A DNA stretch of 64,000 bases from Lolium rigidum (Eukaryota > Streptophyta > Magnoliopsida > Poales > Poaceae): contig NC_061508.1 of NCBI RefSeq assembly GCF_022539505.1, forward strand, positions 341,385,484 through 341,449,483, read 5' to 3'. The position numbers and the translations under genes were made by a program. A model generated the notes under the pieces. It was not told where the DNA came from. It did no database searches and saw nothing but the letters and a program-made list of their open reading frames with translations. Below, piece by piece: positions 34,096-47,300 of the stretch. Positions within the stretch are counted from its first letter, which is position 1. Each line of letters starts with the position of its first letter.

Positions 34096-35401
34096 TGAAC
34101 TTACTTTATTTTTGTGGTGTGAAGAGCTCTCAAGAAAAATCTCTTTGTTACATATGAGTGATCTTGATATTGATGATGTCCTGCATGGGTGTTTTTCTTA
34201 TTGCATTGATAATAGCCATACAAATACTTACATACAAAATATTTTAGAAGATGACACCTTGCCAAAATATGATAGGACCGTTGTGTGTTTTCAACTAATT
34301 AATGAAAAGGAGGGATCCTCCCAGGTTTCTTCTATTGTTTCTAAAAGAAAATCAGGTTATGCGGACAAGCCACCCTTCAAGCCTCTTCCTCCTAAAGAAG
34401 GGAACGAGGAGAAGGAAGAGAAGGAAAAGAAGAAGAAGAAGGGAACGAAGAAGAAGAAGAAGAAGAAGAATAAAAAGAAAGAGGTAACGGCGTATCCCCG
34501 CATGAATGAGATAACGCTAGGTAACCGTAAGTATGTTGCTCCTAATGATTATTGTGATAATGAATCTGAATACGATGATCTTCCTATACCCTTTACATAC
34601 ATTAGCGATCATGATTTGAATGAGCACACTACTTTTGATATTACAAATCTCTGGGAAACTAATTCTGAAAATGATAATAATTGCCATAGTGTCGATGCTA
34701 TCCATGCTTCCTCCCATAATGATATAGAAAGCTCTAAGCTTGGGGAAGAGGTGTTTGAAAATCCTTTTGCTACTGGTCATTATGTTCTTGATACATCTCC
34801 TTCTAATAACAATGATGGTATGGTCATAGATAAATCGATCGTGAAAGATAACTATTCTATTTATTATGATGACATCGTGCCTCCGATCTTTGATGATTAT
34901 TATAAAGAATGCTATGATATAGGTTATAACTATCCTTATGAAACTTGTCATAGTCATGATTGGATTACCAAAAACAATTCTTTTAATATGCAACTTGTTT
35001 ACCATGTTCAAATTCTTGATAATAATCTTGCTCCAATTACTATTAATGAGAATAACTCTTCTTATGCCAAAATTAATGATATTTCTATGCATATGAACCA
35101 TGATAAGAATGTTTTAAGTGATGGGTATATTGTGGATTTCATCAATGATGCTACTGAAAGTTATTATGAGAGAGGGAAATATGGTTATATGCATCTTAAT
35201 AATATTAAGTTTCCCCTCTTCATGTTGAGAATCTTGAAGTTACTCGTGTTTTATCCTCTTATGCTTGTCACTTTGTTCTTCATGAATTCATTTGTGTACA
35301 AGATTCCTTTGCATAGGAAGTGTGTCAGACTCAAATGCTCTCTTTTGCCTCAACTTTTATTTCTTGCGAGTGCATCATTAAAACTGCTAAGCCCATCTTA
35401 A
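34096..35401 (+). CDS. Element B post-gag ORF: Lys-rich tract and family-specific C-terminus
   Basis: After a final frameshift near 34,095 a single frame runs to TAA at 35,399-35,401 (HDELTLFLWCEELSRK onward, about 430 residues). It has an Lys/Glu low-complexity tract from (AAG)n DNA at about 34,405-34,485, then Asn/Asp/Tyr-rich sequence with the SKLGEE motif, and a hydrophobic end (LVFYPLMLVTLFFMNSFVYKIPLHRK). It stands where protease-RT-integrase would be in an autonomous relative, and shares its C-terminus with element A's ORF. No function is known to me. Confidence 0.55.
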
Positions 35402-37823
35402 TGGCTATAAAGAAAGAACTTCTTGGGAGATAACCCATGTGTTATTTTCCTACAGTACTTTGTTTTATATTTTTGTCTTGGAAGTTGTTTACTACTGTAG
35501 CAACCTCTCCTTATCCAATTTTTGTGCCAAGTAAAGTTTCTATGTTAAAGTTGATGTTATATTTGGGATCGCTGCGCAGAAACAGCATTGCTGTCTGTCA
35601 CGAATTCTGGCACAAGTCTCTGTAGAAAATTCGAAAAAATCTGCCAATTCACGAGCGTGATCCTCATATATGTACGCAACTTTCATTAGTTTTGAGTTTT
35701 TCCATTTGAGCAAGTCTGGTGCCATTTTAAAATTCGTCTTTACTGAACTGTTACGTTTTAACAGATTCTGCCTTTTATTTCGCATTGCCTCTTTTGCTAT
35801 GTTGGATGAATTTCTTTGATCCATTAATGTCCGGTAGCTTTATGCAATGTCCAGAAGTGTAAAGAATGATTGTGTCACCTCTGAACATGTAAATTTTTAT
35901 TGTGCACTAACCCTCTGATGAGTTTGCTTGAAGTTTGGTGTGAAGGAAGTTTTCAAGGGTCAAGAGAGGAGGATGATATACTACGATCAAGAAGAATGAA
36001 AATTCTAAGCTTGGGGATGCCCCCGTGGTTCACCCCTGCATATTCTAAGAAGACTCAAGCGTCTAAGCTTGGGGATGCCCAAGGCATCCCCTTCTTCATC
36101 GACAAAGTATCAGGTTCCTTCTCTTGAAACTATATTTTTATTCGGTCACATCTTATGTACTTTATTTGGAGCGTCTGTGTGTGCTTTTAATTTTGTTTTG
36201 TTATATTAGTTCTCTGAATAATTTCATCCTTGTGTGGGAGAGAGACACGCTCCGCTGGTTCGTATGAACACATGTGTTCTTAGCTCATAATATTCATGGC
36301 GAAGTTTCCTCTTCGTTAAATTGTTATATGGTTGGAATTGGAAAAATGCTACATGTAGTAATTGGTAAAATGTCTTGGATAATGTGATACTTGGCAATTG
36401 TTGTGCTCATGTTCAAGCTCTTGCATCATATACTTTGCACCTATTAATGAAGAAATACATAGAGCTTGCTAAAATTTGGTTCGCATAATTGGTCTCTCTA
36501 AGGTCTAGATAATTTCTAGTATTGAGTTTTGAACAACAAGGAAGACGGTGTAAAGTCTTATAATGTTTACAATATGCCTTTTATGTGAGTTTTGCTGCAC
36601 CGGTTCATCCTTGTGTTTGTTTCAAATAAACCTTGCTAGCCTAAACCTTGTATCGAGAGGGAATACTTCTCATGCATCCAAAATCCTTGAGCCAACCACT
36701 ATGCCATTTGTGTCCACCATACCTACCTACTACATGGTATTTCTCTGCCATTCCAAAGTAAATTGCTTGAGTGCTACCTTTAAACAATTCAAAAGTTATT
36801 ACCTCTTATTTGTGTCAATGTTTTATAGCTCATGAGGAAGTATGTGGTGTTTATCTTTCAATCTTGTTGGGCAACTTTCACCAATGGACTAGTGGCTTCA
36901 TCCGCTTATCCAATAATTTTGCAAAAAGAGCTGGCAATGGGATTCCTAGTCCCAAATTAATTAACAAAAATAGACACTCCTCCATGGTATGTGATTGTTG
37001 GAAGGCACCCGAAGGATTCGGTTAGACATGGCTTGAGAAAGCAAAGGTGGGGAGGAGTGTCATCATAATAAAACTAAAATAAAAAGGCACTTCTTCATGG
37101 TATGAGATTGTTGGCAGGCACCCGAGGATTCGGTTAGCCATGGTTTGTGAAAGAAAGGTTGGAAGGAGTGCCACCCAAATATAAAATAAAATGGGAGCCG
37201 CTCTTTCAAGGTTTGTCTGGCAAGGGGGTTAGAGCGCCCGCTACCATTCGTTGACAACAACAAACACCTCTCAAAACTTCATTTTTATGCTCTTTTCATG
37301 TTTTCAAAATAAAAGCTCTAGCACAAATATAGCAATCGATGCTTTCCTCTTTGAAGGACCTTTCTTTTACTTTTATGTTGAGTCAGTTCACATATCTCTC
37401 TCCACCTCAAGAAGCAAACACTTGTGTGAACTGTGCATTGATTCCTACATACTTGCATATTGCACTTATTATATTACTTTGCATTGACAACTATCCATGA
37501 GATATACATGTTACAAGTTGAAAGCAACCGCTGAAACTTAATCTTCCTTTGTGTTGCTTCAATACCTTTACTTTGATTTATTGCTTTATGAGTTAACTCT
37601 TATGCAAGACTTATTTATGCTTGTCTTGAAGTACTATTCATGAAAAGTCTTTGCTTTATGATTCGAGTTGTTTACTCATGTCATTACCATTGTTTTGATC
37701 GCTGCATTCATTACATATGTTTACAAATAGTATGATCAAGATTATGATGGCATGTCACTTAAGAAATTATCTTTGTTATCGTTTTACCTGCTCGGGACGA
37801 GCGAGAACTAAGCTTGGGGATGC
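35402..37823 (+). other. Element B internal untranslated region
   Basis: It is colinear with 9,297-11,738 of element A. It carries the same repeated AAGCTTGGGGATGCC motifs (about 36,006 and 36,064, the second with the GGGGATGCC-CAA-GGCATCCCC hairpin) and the terminal CTAAGCTTGGGGATGC polypurine position (37,808-37,823). No ORF is supported. Confidence 0.8.
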
Positions 37824-39562
37824 TGATACGTCTCCAACGTATCGATAATTTCTTATGTTCCATGCTACTTTATTGATGATACCTACATGTTTTATGCACA
37901 CTTTATGTCATATTTGTGCATTTTACGGAACTAACCTATTAACAAGATGCCGAAGTGCCGGTTCTCGTTTTACTGCTGTTTTTGGTTTAGAAATCCTAGT
38001 AACGAAATATTCTCGGAATTGGACGAAATCAATGCCCAGGTTCCTATTTTGCCCGGAAGCATCCAGAACACCCGAGAGCCGCCAGAGGAGGGCCACAGGC
38101 CCCCCAGATGATAGGGTGGCGCGGCCCACCTCCTGGCCGCGCGGCCCTATGGTGTCGTCGCCCCTTCGACCTTCTGACGCTGCCCTTTCGCCTATATAAA
38201 GCCCCTGCGTCGAAAACCCTTACGAAAAAAGCCACGGTACGCGAAACCTTCCAGAGCCGCCGCCATCGCGAAGCCAAGATCTGGGGGACAGGAGTCTCGT
38301 TCCGGCACGCCGCCGGGACGGGAAGTGCCCCCGGAAGGCTTCTCCATCGACACCGCTGCCATCTCCACCGCCATCTTCATCAACGCTGCTGCTCCCATGA
38401 AGAGGGAGTAGTTCTCCATCGAGGCTCGGGGCTATACCGGTAGCTATGTGGTTCATCTCTCTCCTATGTAGTTCAATACAATAATCTCATGAGCTGCCTT
38501 ACATGATTGAGATTCATATGATGATGCTTGTAATCTAGATGTCATTATGCTAGTCAAGTGAGTTTTACTTATGTGATCTCCGGAGACTCCTTGTCCCACG
38601 TGTGTAAAGGTGACAGTGTGTGCACCGTGTGGGTCTCTTAGGCTATATTTCACAGAATACTTATTCACTGTTATGAATGGCGTAGTGAAGTGCTTATTTA
38701 TATCTCTTTATGATTGCAATGTATTTTGTATCACAATTTATCTATGTGCTACTCTAGCAATGTTATTAAAGTAGTTTTATTCCTCATGCACGGTGTAATG
38801 GTGACGGTGTGTGCATCCGTGTTAGTACTTGGTTTATGCTATGATCATGATCTCTTGTAGATTGCGAAGTTAACTATTGCTATGATAGTATTGATGTGTA
38901 TTATTCCTCCTACATAAGCATGAAGGTGACAGTGTGCATGCTACGTTAGTACTTGGTTTAGTCGTATTGATCTATCTTACACTCTAAGGTTACTTAAATA
39001 TGAACATTTAATTGTGGAGCTTGTTAACTCCGGCATTGAGGGTTCGTGTAATCCTACGCAATGTGTTCATCATCCAACAAGAGAGTGTAGAGTATGCATT
39101 TATCTATTCTGTTATGTGATCAATGTTGAGAGTGTCCACTAGTGAAAGTCTAATCCCTAGGCCTTGTTCCTAAATACGCTATCATGCTGCTTGTTTCTTG
39201 TTTTCTTGCGTTACTACTGCTGCGTTACTACTGCTTGTTTACTTCCTACAATATTACTACCATCAAGCTGCACGCCGGTAAGCTATTTTACGGCGCCGTA
39301 CTCTTGCTCATACTTATTCATACCACCTGTATTTCACTATCTCTTCGCCGAACTAGTGCACCTATTAGGTGTGTTGGGGACACAAGAGACTTCTTGCTTT
39401 GTGGTTGCAGGGTTGCTTGAGAGGGATATCTTTGACCTCTTCCTCCCTGAGTTCGATAAACCTTGGGTAATCCACTTAAGGGAAAACTTGCTGCTGTTCT
39501 ACAAACCTCTGCTCTTGGAGGCCCAACACTGTCTACAAGAATAGAAGCACCCGTAGACATCA
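37824..39562 (+). repeat. Element B 3' LTR
   Basis: Same length as the 5' LTR (1,739 bp), with the TATA box at 38,193-38,200. Differences from the left LTR cluster at CAG/CTG sites. Confidence 0.95.
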
Positions 39563-39567
39563 GATGC
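39563..39567. repeat. Target-site duplication GATGC, right copy of element B
   Basis: This is the exact partner of 30,784-30,788. Confidence 0.95.
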
Positions 39568-41537
39568 CTAGGCTTAACTCAACCTTACAAGCCCTTTGTG
39601 TTGATGAATCCAACATAGTTGGGATCCATCTAATACTTACTTCAGAGACCAATTGAAACTATAGGAAACCATAGAACCCACAAACCCAATTGTCATACCT
39701 GTTCTTTATTAACGAACATGTTCTTCAAAAGTTATTCTTTTGAAGAATATAATAAGTAATCATTAACCATGCCATATAGCACTAAAACTGACAACTGTTC
39801 TTTACATATTAACATTATGCCAATTATCATTCCTTGTGTGCTCAATTGATTACTATGCTTTATTATATAACTTGTACATGATACTAAGTAATCAAACCTT
39901 AATAAGAACCTTGATTGTGAATCACTCTAAAAGTGCAACACACCCAAAACTAATCATCACAACTCACTAATCCTAAATCATCGGGGTTAGGTCACGTTTA
40001 GAGCGATTGCATCTCATACTTATGCATTATTGCATCCTTGCCAATCTTTCAAACATCGTCCTTACCGGACGATGATGCTATTTCAGAATTTGGAGTTATT
40101 GCGTATCGAAGACGTTGCCTGCATAATCTTGCAGTCAAGAAAGGCAAGTTCATCGCTTGCTCATGTCATTTGAGTATTTTTACCAAATTACTTGCAAAGT
40201 ACTATGTTTATCACTATTGCATAAAAAAACCACTATTTTCATAACTATGAATATGACTATGTGGTGGGCAATGGAACCATGGATTGTGTTGATATGGTGG
40301 AGGTTCCATTGCAAGGGTTTATATCCATCTAGGATTAAACAACAAATGTCGTCCAGTGATTCTTGTGCCGTAATACCCGTGTTAACCATAAGATCTGGAA
40401 TGGGTCGGAGTAGTCAAAAGTGTTTCCACCTCTCGTTCATCAACGGATGCTCATTACCGGGTGCACATGATCTCGAGAGACATGATGCAGGGGTGGGAAC
40501 CCGTAGAAGTCCCAACGGGAATGAGGTCTATGATGGGTTGCAACTGCCGGCGTAGGAATGTATGGTAGAGTCCTAAATTGTCGTCGTGGTCGGGGCCCAG
40601 CCTTAATTGGCGTAAGTGAACCGGCGTGGACCCAGGGTCGGAGATTGCAACAAAGGGTGGGTGTTCGAGGTAGCAGAGGAACATGATTGACTAGGACCTT
40701 ATACCGGGCCTCACACCAAAGGAAGTGTGGACGGGGAATATGCCCGGTTGGCACCAAGGTTAAGATCTCTTATGGGTAAAGCAACACACCTTTGCAGAGT
40801 GTAACGAACTGTGACCAGTCACTCCCTGTTCCGGGATATGGAACTGCGAACGCGGCCAGAAAGGAACTCCATGAAGTTCTAGTCAACCGGTGAAGGCTGA
40901 CGGACATAGCTCTTCAGAATAAAAGCAACCTTTTGAAGAAATGATTACAAAAACCTGTATTGCCTATGACTTTCTGGTCTATGGCTGTAGCTAGTGCATT
41001 AAACACCTCTTTCCTATAATGAACTTGTTGAGTACGCTCGTACCCATCCCACTCTTAAATCCCCTGCTTAGATATGGAGGCATCGAAGGAGGATCTACAG
41101 TGCAACTCGAAGGCCGAGGAGTCAACAACTACTTCAAGAGACAGGACCATGTCAGGAGAGTCAGATACCACATTCAACGGGGAGAAAACCTAGATTAGCA
41201 ATAGAAAGGAACTAGCTTCCTAAACCTAGTTCCTATTTAGTTAGAATCTATTCTTAGCCTCTATAGCTAGTTAGATACTCTACAAGTAGAGTTCGTAATA
41301 GGATTAGACTACGAGTCGTTCTTCTGGAGTTTATTTGCAGTTTTACCTCATTGTAAAGTAGGAGGCTGTGATGATCTTATGTAACAGATTCTGTGTGTAA
41401 TTCTATAGACATGCCTTGGACCCGCATATGTTTCTGTTGTACCACTCTGAGCGATGTAACGCTAGTGGAACGGTGTTTAATTGGTGTTATGTCAGACTTG
41501 CATACTACACCATGCAGTGGTATGCTGGGTCACCACA
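39568..41537 (+). repeat. LARD 5' LTR, part 2 (after nested element B)
   Basis: This continues the LTR to GGGTCACCACA and matches 48,817-50,766. It keeps a stretch near 40,250-40,275 (TGACTATGTGGTGGGCAATGG) that is deleted in the right LTR at about 49,503. No supported ORF. Confidence 0.95.
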
Positions 41538-44334
41538 GTTGGTATCAGAGCAAATGCTTTAGACCTTAGGATTAAAACCCTTTAAAGGAGACCTATAGGA
41601 TTGGTAGTGTCTATAGGAAGTTGTCTTAGATAAAACCAAATCTTCTTTTGACTTGAGATGGATATTCACTTGAGAATAATCCTGACACACTTGAGTCAAC
41701 TTTCTTACCTATCTTTTCTAAGTGAAGTTAGGTAGCTAATCCCAAGTATGTAGCACATAATTAAGTCCTTAAAACAATAGATGAGTAGATCACAGTTGGT
41801 ATACAATACATGGTAGTCCAAAGAGAGGATACAACCATAAGGAAGATATCCTATTGGAAGATATGTACCAACATTTGTTATGGTTAAGTAAGAGTTATCC
41901 AGACCTGTAATAGGAGTGATATCGAGTAATGAAGATATGTGTAATACCCTATTAGAAGGTGTATACCAAGACAAGTAATGGGTAAGTAAAATCTATCCAA
42001 ACTTGTGAAACAACTGATAGTAAGTGATAAATATAAGCTATATGCGATAGTATAGACCATGATGAGTCAATCATGGGAGGTAAGGAAGAGTGATAGGAAT
42101 AAAATTTGTCTACTTACATATAGTGATGGTAATCATATATGATTCACCTGAGAATCATTATGTGATGGAATAGAACATCTTAAACATTTAGGAGGAGAAC
42201 AATAAGAAGCCAGACAATAGTGCAAGAACTGTGTTCCAAAAATATGGGAAGTGTGCCAAGCACATCATGACCATAGTCTTATGGTAGAAACAATAGGAAG
42301 TATTGGAGCTATATTTCCATAGTTATGTGTTTAGAGTAGCAATGTTAGAACCTAGACATATCATGTGAGATAGTCTTCAACAAAAGGGAAGTTAAGTAGT
42401 ACTTCCGAAGAAAATTAGGTTAACCTTAACTATCCTAGGCCACTTCGTTTCAAGTTTATCTCCTTGCAAATGTGCAATTAAGATAAATGTTGAGACAAAT
42501 AGTAGAAATCCACATATTCGTGCTAAGTATCACGATATAAACCTATCTTATGTTGTGTTATATACTACACATCAGAGCCTGATGTTTAGAGATGTCTTAC
42601 TCAACTATCATATTCAGGCTCATGATAATGTGTATTATATGCACAAAGCTGAATCGTCTTGGATTTTATTGGATTTTCATTGTTTGACTAGATCCATACA
42701 TGAAGTTTGACTTCGATATGCAAGTGCATGTTGCAATATCAAGTTCCTACTTGATGTTATAGATCTAGAGGGTAATGGTATTCGTGTGAGGAAGTGACGA
42801 ATTCTAAAGATTTTGAAGACAAGATAAAGGTTCATCAGAGAAAGGAAGCAAAGTTGTGGGAAGTAACCACAATACTCTGAAGGAAGTACCAAACCAAAAC
42901 TCATGCTTTACTTCAATAGAGGAGTACTTTAGTACGGAAGAAGAATGAAGGTAAGAAATCTGGTGATTATGGTGAAACTAAAGTAGAACCATAGTCATTA
43001 TGGAAGAGGGAATGCATGGGAAATCGCTTTGGATACTATATTCATAGTGGTTTTCTTGCAAAATAAACCCTGAAGAAAGGAAGATGATATATGAAAACAT
43101 AGCAGATATAAGAAGACCATAGTTGATATCAGAAGACCATAGTTGATATAGGATCAATACTGCGAGATAAAGTAGAAGGTATCTCGTCCAGTTGATCAAA
43201 ACCTATAATAGAATCCATTTTTAGATATCAAATAGCCACAATTGATATCAACTAGTCCATAATTGGATTCTTCATACCAAGAAGTTGTGAACAAATAAAA
43301 TTTTGTTAGCCAAATAACAATGACCTATAATTATTTAGTCAAAGGATTCACATTGGATGTCCACAATTGAGTGGATACACCACAAACATTCTTCGCGAGA
43401 CCTTATAAGAAGTAAAAACCATAAGTTAGACCCAGACCAATATTCTAACCATAAGTCCAATGGATGGAAGAAAAGGAGTTGAAGACCATAAGAAAACTCT
43501 AAGGGGTAGAGTAAAGATTGAGTTGGATGTACAATAACTCAATATTTTGAGCAAGAAGGATGATGAAGGTCTGAACTGAGAGGAAGTCTATCTTATTTTC
43601 ATAAGATTGTTGGACATTACTTTCAGAAGGATGTCAGACCAGAAGCCGAGATTCATACTTCGAGGAAGTAAGAATTGGACTATAACTTGAGAAAGTGAGT
43701 AATATTTACTCAGATGTATAATAGCTCAAGTAAACTAAGGTTAATGAAGATGGATGAAGTAAATTCCGTAGACCAAACAAAGCTTTAACAAGGCCAAAGA
43801 CCGAAGGAGATTGACTATACCAAAACTAAAGTCAATTTGAAAGATTCCTTTCATGGAACCTAAATAACCCAAAATAGTTATAGGTATCAACTATAAACCA
43901 TGATTCGATAGACTAAATGAGTTTAATCCATTCTTAAGGAAATAAACCATCACGACCATCTCCATGGTCAGTACCTTACCAAGTACCATTATTGCACTTT
44001 TGGGTAGTAAGGGAAAACAAAGACCTACTTTACCAATTAGGAATATGTTATCAAATTAGTCCTCAGTTAAGACTAGCAGCATCAGAAGAAGTCTCAATCA
44101 TTGAATCTTCAATGAGAAAGGAAACAATATTATGATATTGAAAGAAACCATGGTTCAGAGACAGACACTAATGGATTCCAGGAAGAATCTGGACAAGGGA
44201 TATATTCAAATATATCCAACAAGATCAATACGGAGTTCAAAAAAAAGATATAGTCTGCATAAGTCAGATCCACGCTCCGGAAACGTGAGAGAGATCAAAC
44301 TTCGAGGACGAAGTTTAGTTTAAGGGGTAGAGAC
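41538..44334 (+). other. LARD internal domain with Met-tRNA primer site and polypurine tract
   Basis: TGGTATCAGAGC (41,540-41,551) is the classic plant initiator-Met tRNA primer site, two bases after the LTR. The domain has no long ORF and is A/G-rich on the plus strand, as eroded gypsy coding DNA would be. Its last 60 bases (CTTCGAGGACGAAGTTTAGT, then TAAGGGGTAGAGAC at 44,321-44,334) resemble the pol end and polypurine tract of gypsy elements. Non-coding interiors are typical of LARDs. Confidence 0.8.
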
Positions 44335-47300
44335 TGTAATATCCCAGGTATTGGGGTTACAACAATAGAGGAAACAGATGTGTGCATTGCATTCATGCAT
44401 AGAAAATCTGGGAATTTTCGCGCTTTAAAGTAAAACAGTCACAGTAACTGAAGTTTCACTTGACCTTGGTGGAATTGAAGTAGCTCATCAAGTCAAGCGC
44501 TATAAACCTCAATGTGACTTTGCTAAATCCTTGTTTTGGGTAGTAATGATTTGATCTAAGGAGTTAGATCAAATGGAACAAAAACAACACAATAACACAT
44601 TAATCAAGGATCAATTGCTTGATCTTATAAAAGATCATAATATGGTAATCCTTGCCATAACATATGAACATCTATTCAACTACAAATTAAGAAACCATCC
44701 TTGACTTATCTTTTCCATGTCTTGAACTAATCCTTGATCCTACCATGAACCTCATGGTATCCATTTTACTTCATTCTTGGAAACATGACAAGGAGATCAA
44801 CTTTAGAAGTATATATTCTTCTCTATTCCATATTATGGTACATCAAATCTAAAGAGGTGAGAGTCCTATTTTATTTAGGGAAGCAATGACAAACCTTGAG
44901 GCTAATATTGAATATAAATATCCATATGATCACAACATTATCTTCAAGAGGAACCCTAGAGTATTATTCAAGCCTTCCCAAATGAAAGAGACCATTTATT
45001 CTAAACCTAGCTTTACCTATTAATGAACAAAGGACAACCTTTGAACTAAAGTATTGGGTTGTAAACCATTTCCCTTGGAATGGTGAGATAACCTAATATC
45101 ACATGGAATAAGACCATATCCATGAATTGATAAAGTAAGGAGGTGATTAACTCAATCAAGATAGCCAAGTGGAGTCTTAGACTTAATACTTATTGAGATA
45201 TTGTGAGTACACCCTAAACCCTTGAATAAACCATTCCTATGAGAGAGAGCTCAAGCTAAGGTGTTATACTCAAGAAAGTTAAGCCCAACACTTGAATGTG
45301 AGGGAGAGAACTATCCATATACCAGATGAGTATATCATCACTGATTAAGTAGAACCCTAACATAATATCTCAGGCATTCTCCTGGGATATAAACTTAAGA
45401 GGCAACCATAGTAGTCCCATTCAAGAAGATAAATTAGAAGTGCTATACTTAGTTGATCAAGACAATACTTAATCTTGGGAGTGAGAAACCTAATTCTTGA
45501 GAGATAACTTAGGAAGCCAAACCTTGATCATTATAAATTGAGGGATGATCATAAACTCTAAGAACTTGAGGTAGAGATTTTAAGAACAAGTTGATCATGT
45601 TTAATACATGATCATGCTCCTGAGGTATGTAAGGATAAGTTAAATCCTAATAGGATAAGTAGATATCATTCACCACATAAAATCATAGGCAGGTAACTAA
45701 TAAGCAACCCTAGGCTTACATCCCAACCTTAACTTGTGAATCACTTGATGATCATAAGTAGAATCCTACCACATCTATATTCCATTTATTCCACAATTAA
45801 AGAACCTAAGAAAGCCTTAGAGTCAAACTCTATACCTTATATGGTGAGAAACCATTCATCCATATAACCAAAGTTAACTATAAAAAGAACCATAACCACT
45901 TTAGTTACTTTAAATGATAAATTGAGGATATTAATAAAAGTAAATTGGTAGAAGATAAAACCAATTATCAAGTCCTTAGTAACTAAAGGAGAACATCAAC
46001 TATTAAGCAAGTAACCACCTTATCATGGATAGGGAGACTAAACCCTAGTTGGTGCATCATTTGGGTGATCACAACTAAAACCTAAGCCACAATTAAGTTC
46101 CAAACTATGTGCCATTAGGTAAATATAATTAGAAGCCTAGAATTGCACTCTATTTAAATCCTATAATTAAACCCATGTGTGGTGATTAACCACTTAGATA
46201 AACCACTTATTCTTGTAACCAAGACCAAACCATGATGAGAGTAGTACCTACTCTAGGTATTTAAAGAAGTTACTAAATTATAATAATAGACAAATGACAA
46301 CATTTTCAAATGAGAGATCAAGTCCTTAGAAATAATTAGGCACATGAAATCATGCCATTAAATCACTTTCTTAATAGAAATCCATCAATAATTATTAATT
46401 TAAAGTTGTTTCTTGCAAGGTAACAAAAACTTAACTATCAATAGGTACTTAGAAGGGCCTGTTAAAAAATAGTTGGACCACCCTAAATTGATATTGGAAA
46501 TTATGACTATATAGATGCCCATTTCCAAACTCTAATAACACTTAATAAACAAGGGTGTGATTACACATATAAAATATATTTTTAAGATCTTATATGAAGT
46601 TAATTATTATATTTATAAACTCCAAAAGAATCCCCACATTTAAAATCCTGCAAAACAGATTTGAATTAAAACAGAATTCAAAACAGGAAATACAAAACAG
46701 AAAATGAATAAAAGAAAGGAAGAGAAAATGGGCTCACCTAACTTACCTGGCTCACCTGGCCGCCACAGCCCACCACCGCAGCCCAGCAAGCGGCCCACGA
46801 AGACAGCCCAAGCCGCAGCCCAGAAGCAGCCTGGCCAACATACCCCTTCGCCTCATATCCATGCGAAGTGGACGAAGAGATCTTCGTCTCCGTCTTCTTC
46901 GACACGGGCATGCTCGACAGCACGACGCCGACAGAGCTCCACGTCCCGGCCGCCGATGTGGACTCTGCGACCATCGACGACCACCGGAGAAGTATAAATA
47001 CCGCGAAGAAACCTAGCCCCGTTTCCTTTTCCTCCGTTTCAATTCCGAAAGAAACCAAACCCTAGCTACCCCGGACTCCGGTCATCACCGCCGTTCGGAG
47101 CCTCCCCAAGCCAAGCCATGGCCACCATCGTGACCAACGTGCTCTTCTTGCTCAGCCCACCGAAGGAATTAAGCCGAAGCGTCCTGCAGCGTCATCACCG
47201 AGCTCGCCCTTTCTGTCGGCCGGAGCCATTGATTCCGGCGACTGAGAGCTTCCCCGACCATGCTATCACCTCCTTCGTAATCACGGTGAGCCACTGGTTC

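Larger units (their letters stand above)
30789..39562 (+). mobile_element. Element B: gag-bearing, pol-less gypsy-type LTR retrotransposon (8.8 kb) in the LARD LTR
   Basis: Two 1,739-bp LTRs, a 5.3-kb interior with a gag-type ORF and no protease, RT or integrase, and a perfect GATGC duplication. The uninterrupted LARD 3' LTR shows the empty site, proving insertion after the LARD. It is related to element A but longer in both LTR and interior. It is non-autonomous in trans, though it supplies a (now broken) gag. Confidence 0.95.

Noticed and set aside
34405..34485. Nuclear-localisation domain in the poly-Lys tract
   Set aside because: The Lys run comes from an (AAG)n microsatellite; function cannot be inferred.
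34517..35101. 194-codon minus-strand Ile-rich frame
   Set aside because: It is the antisense shadow of the element B ORF, whose Asn/Asp-rich codons read as Ile/Val on the other strand.
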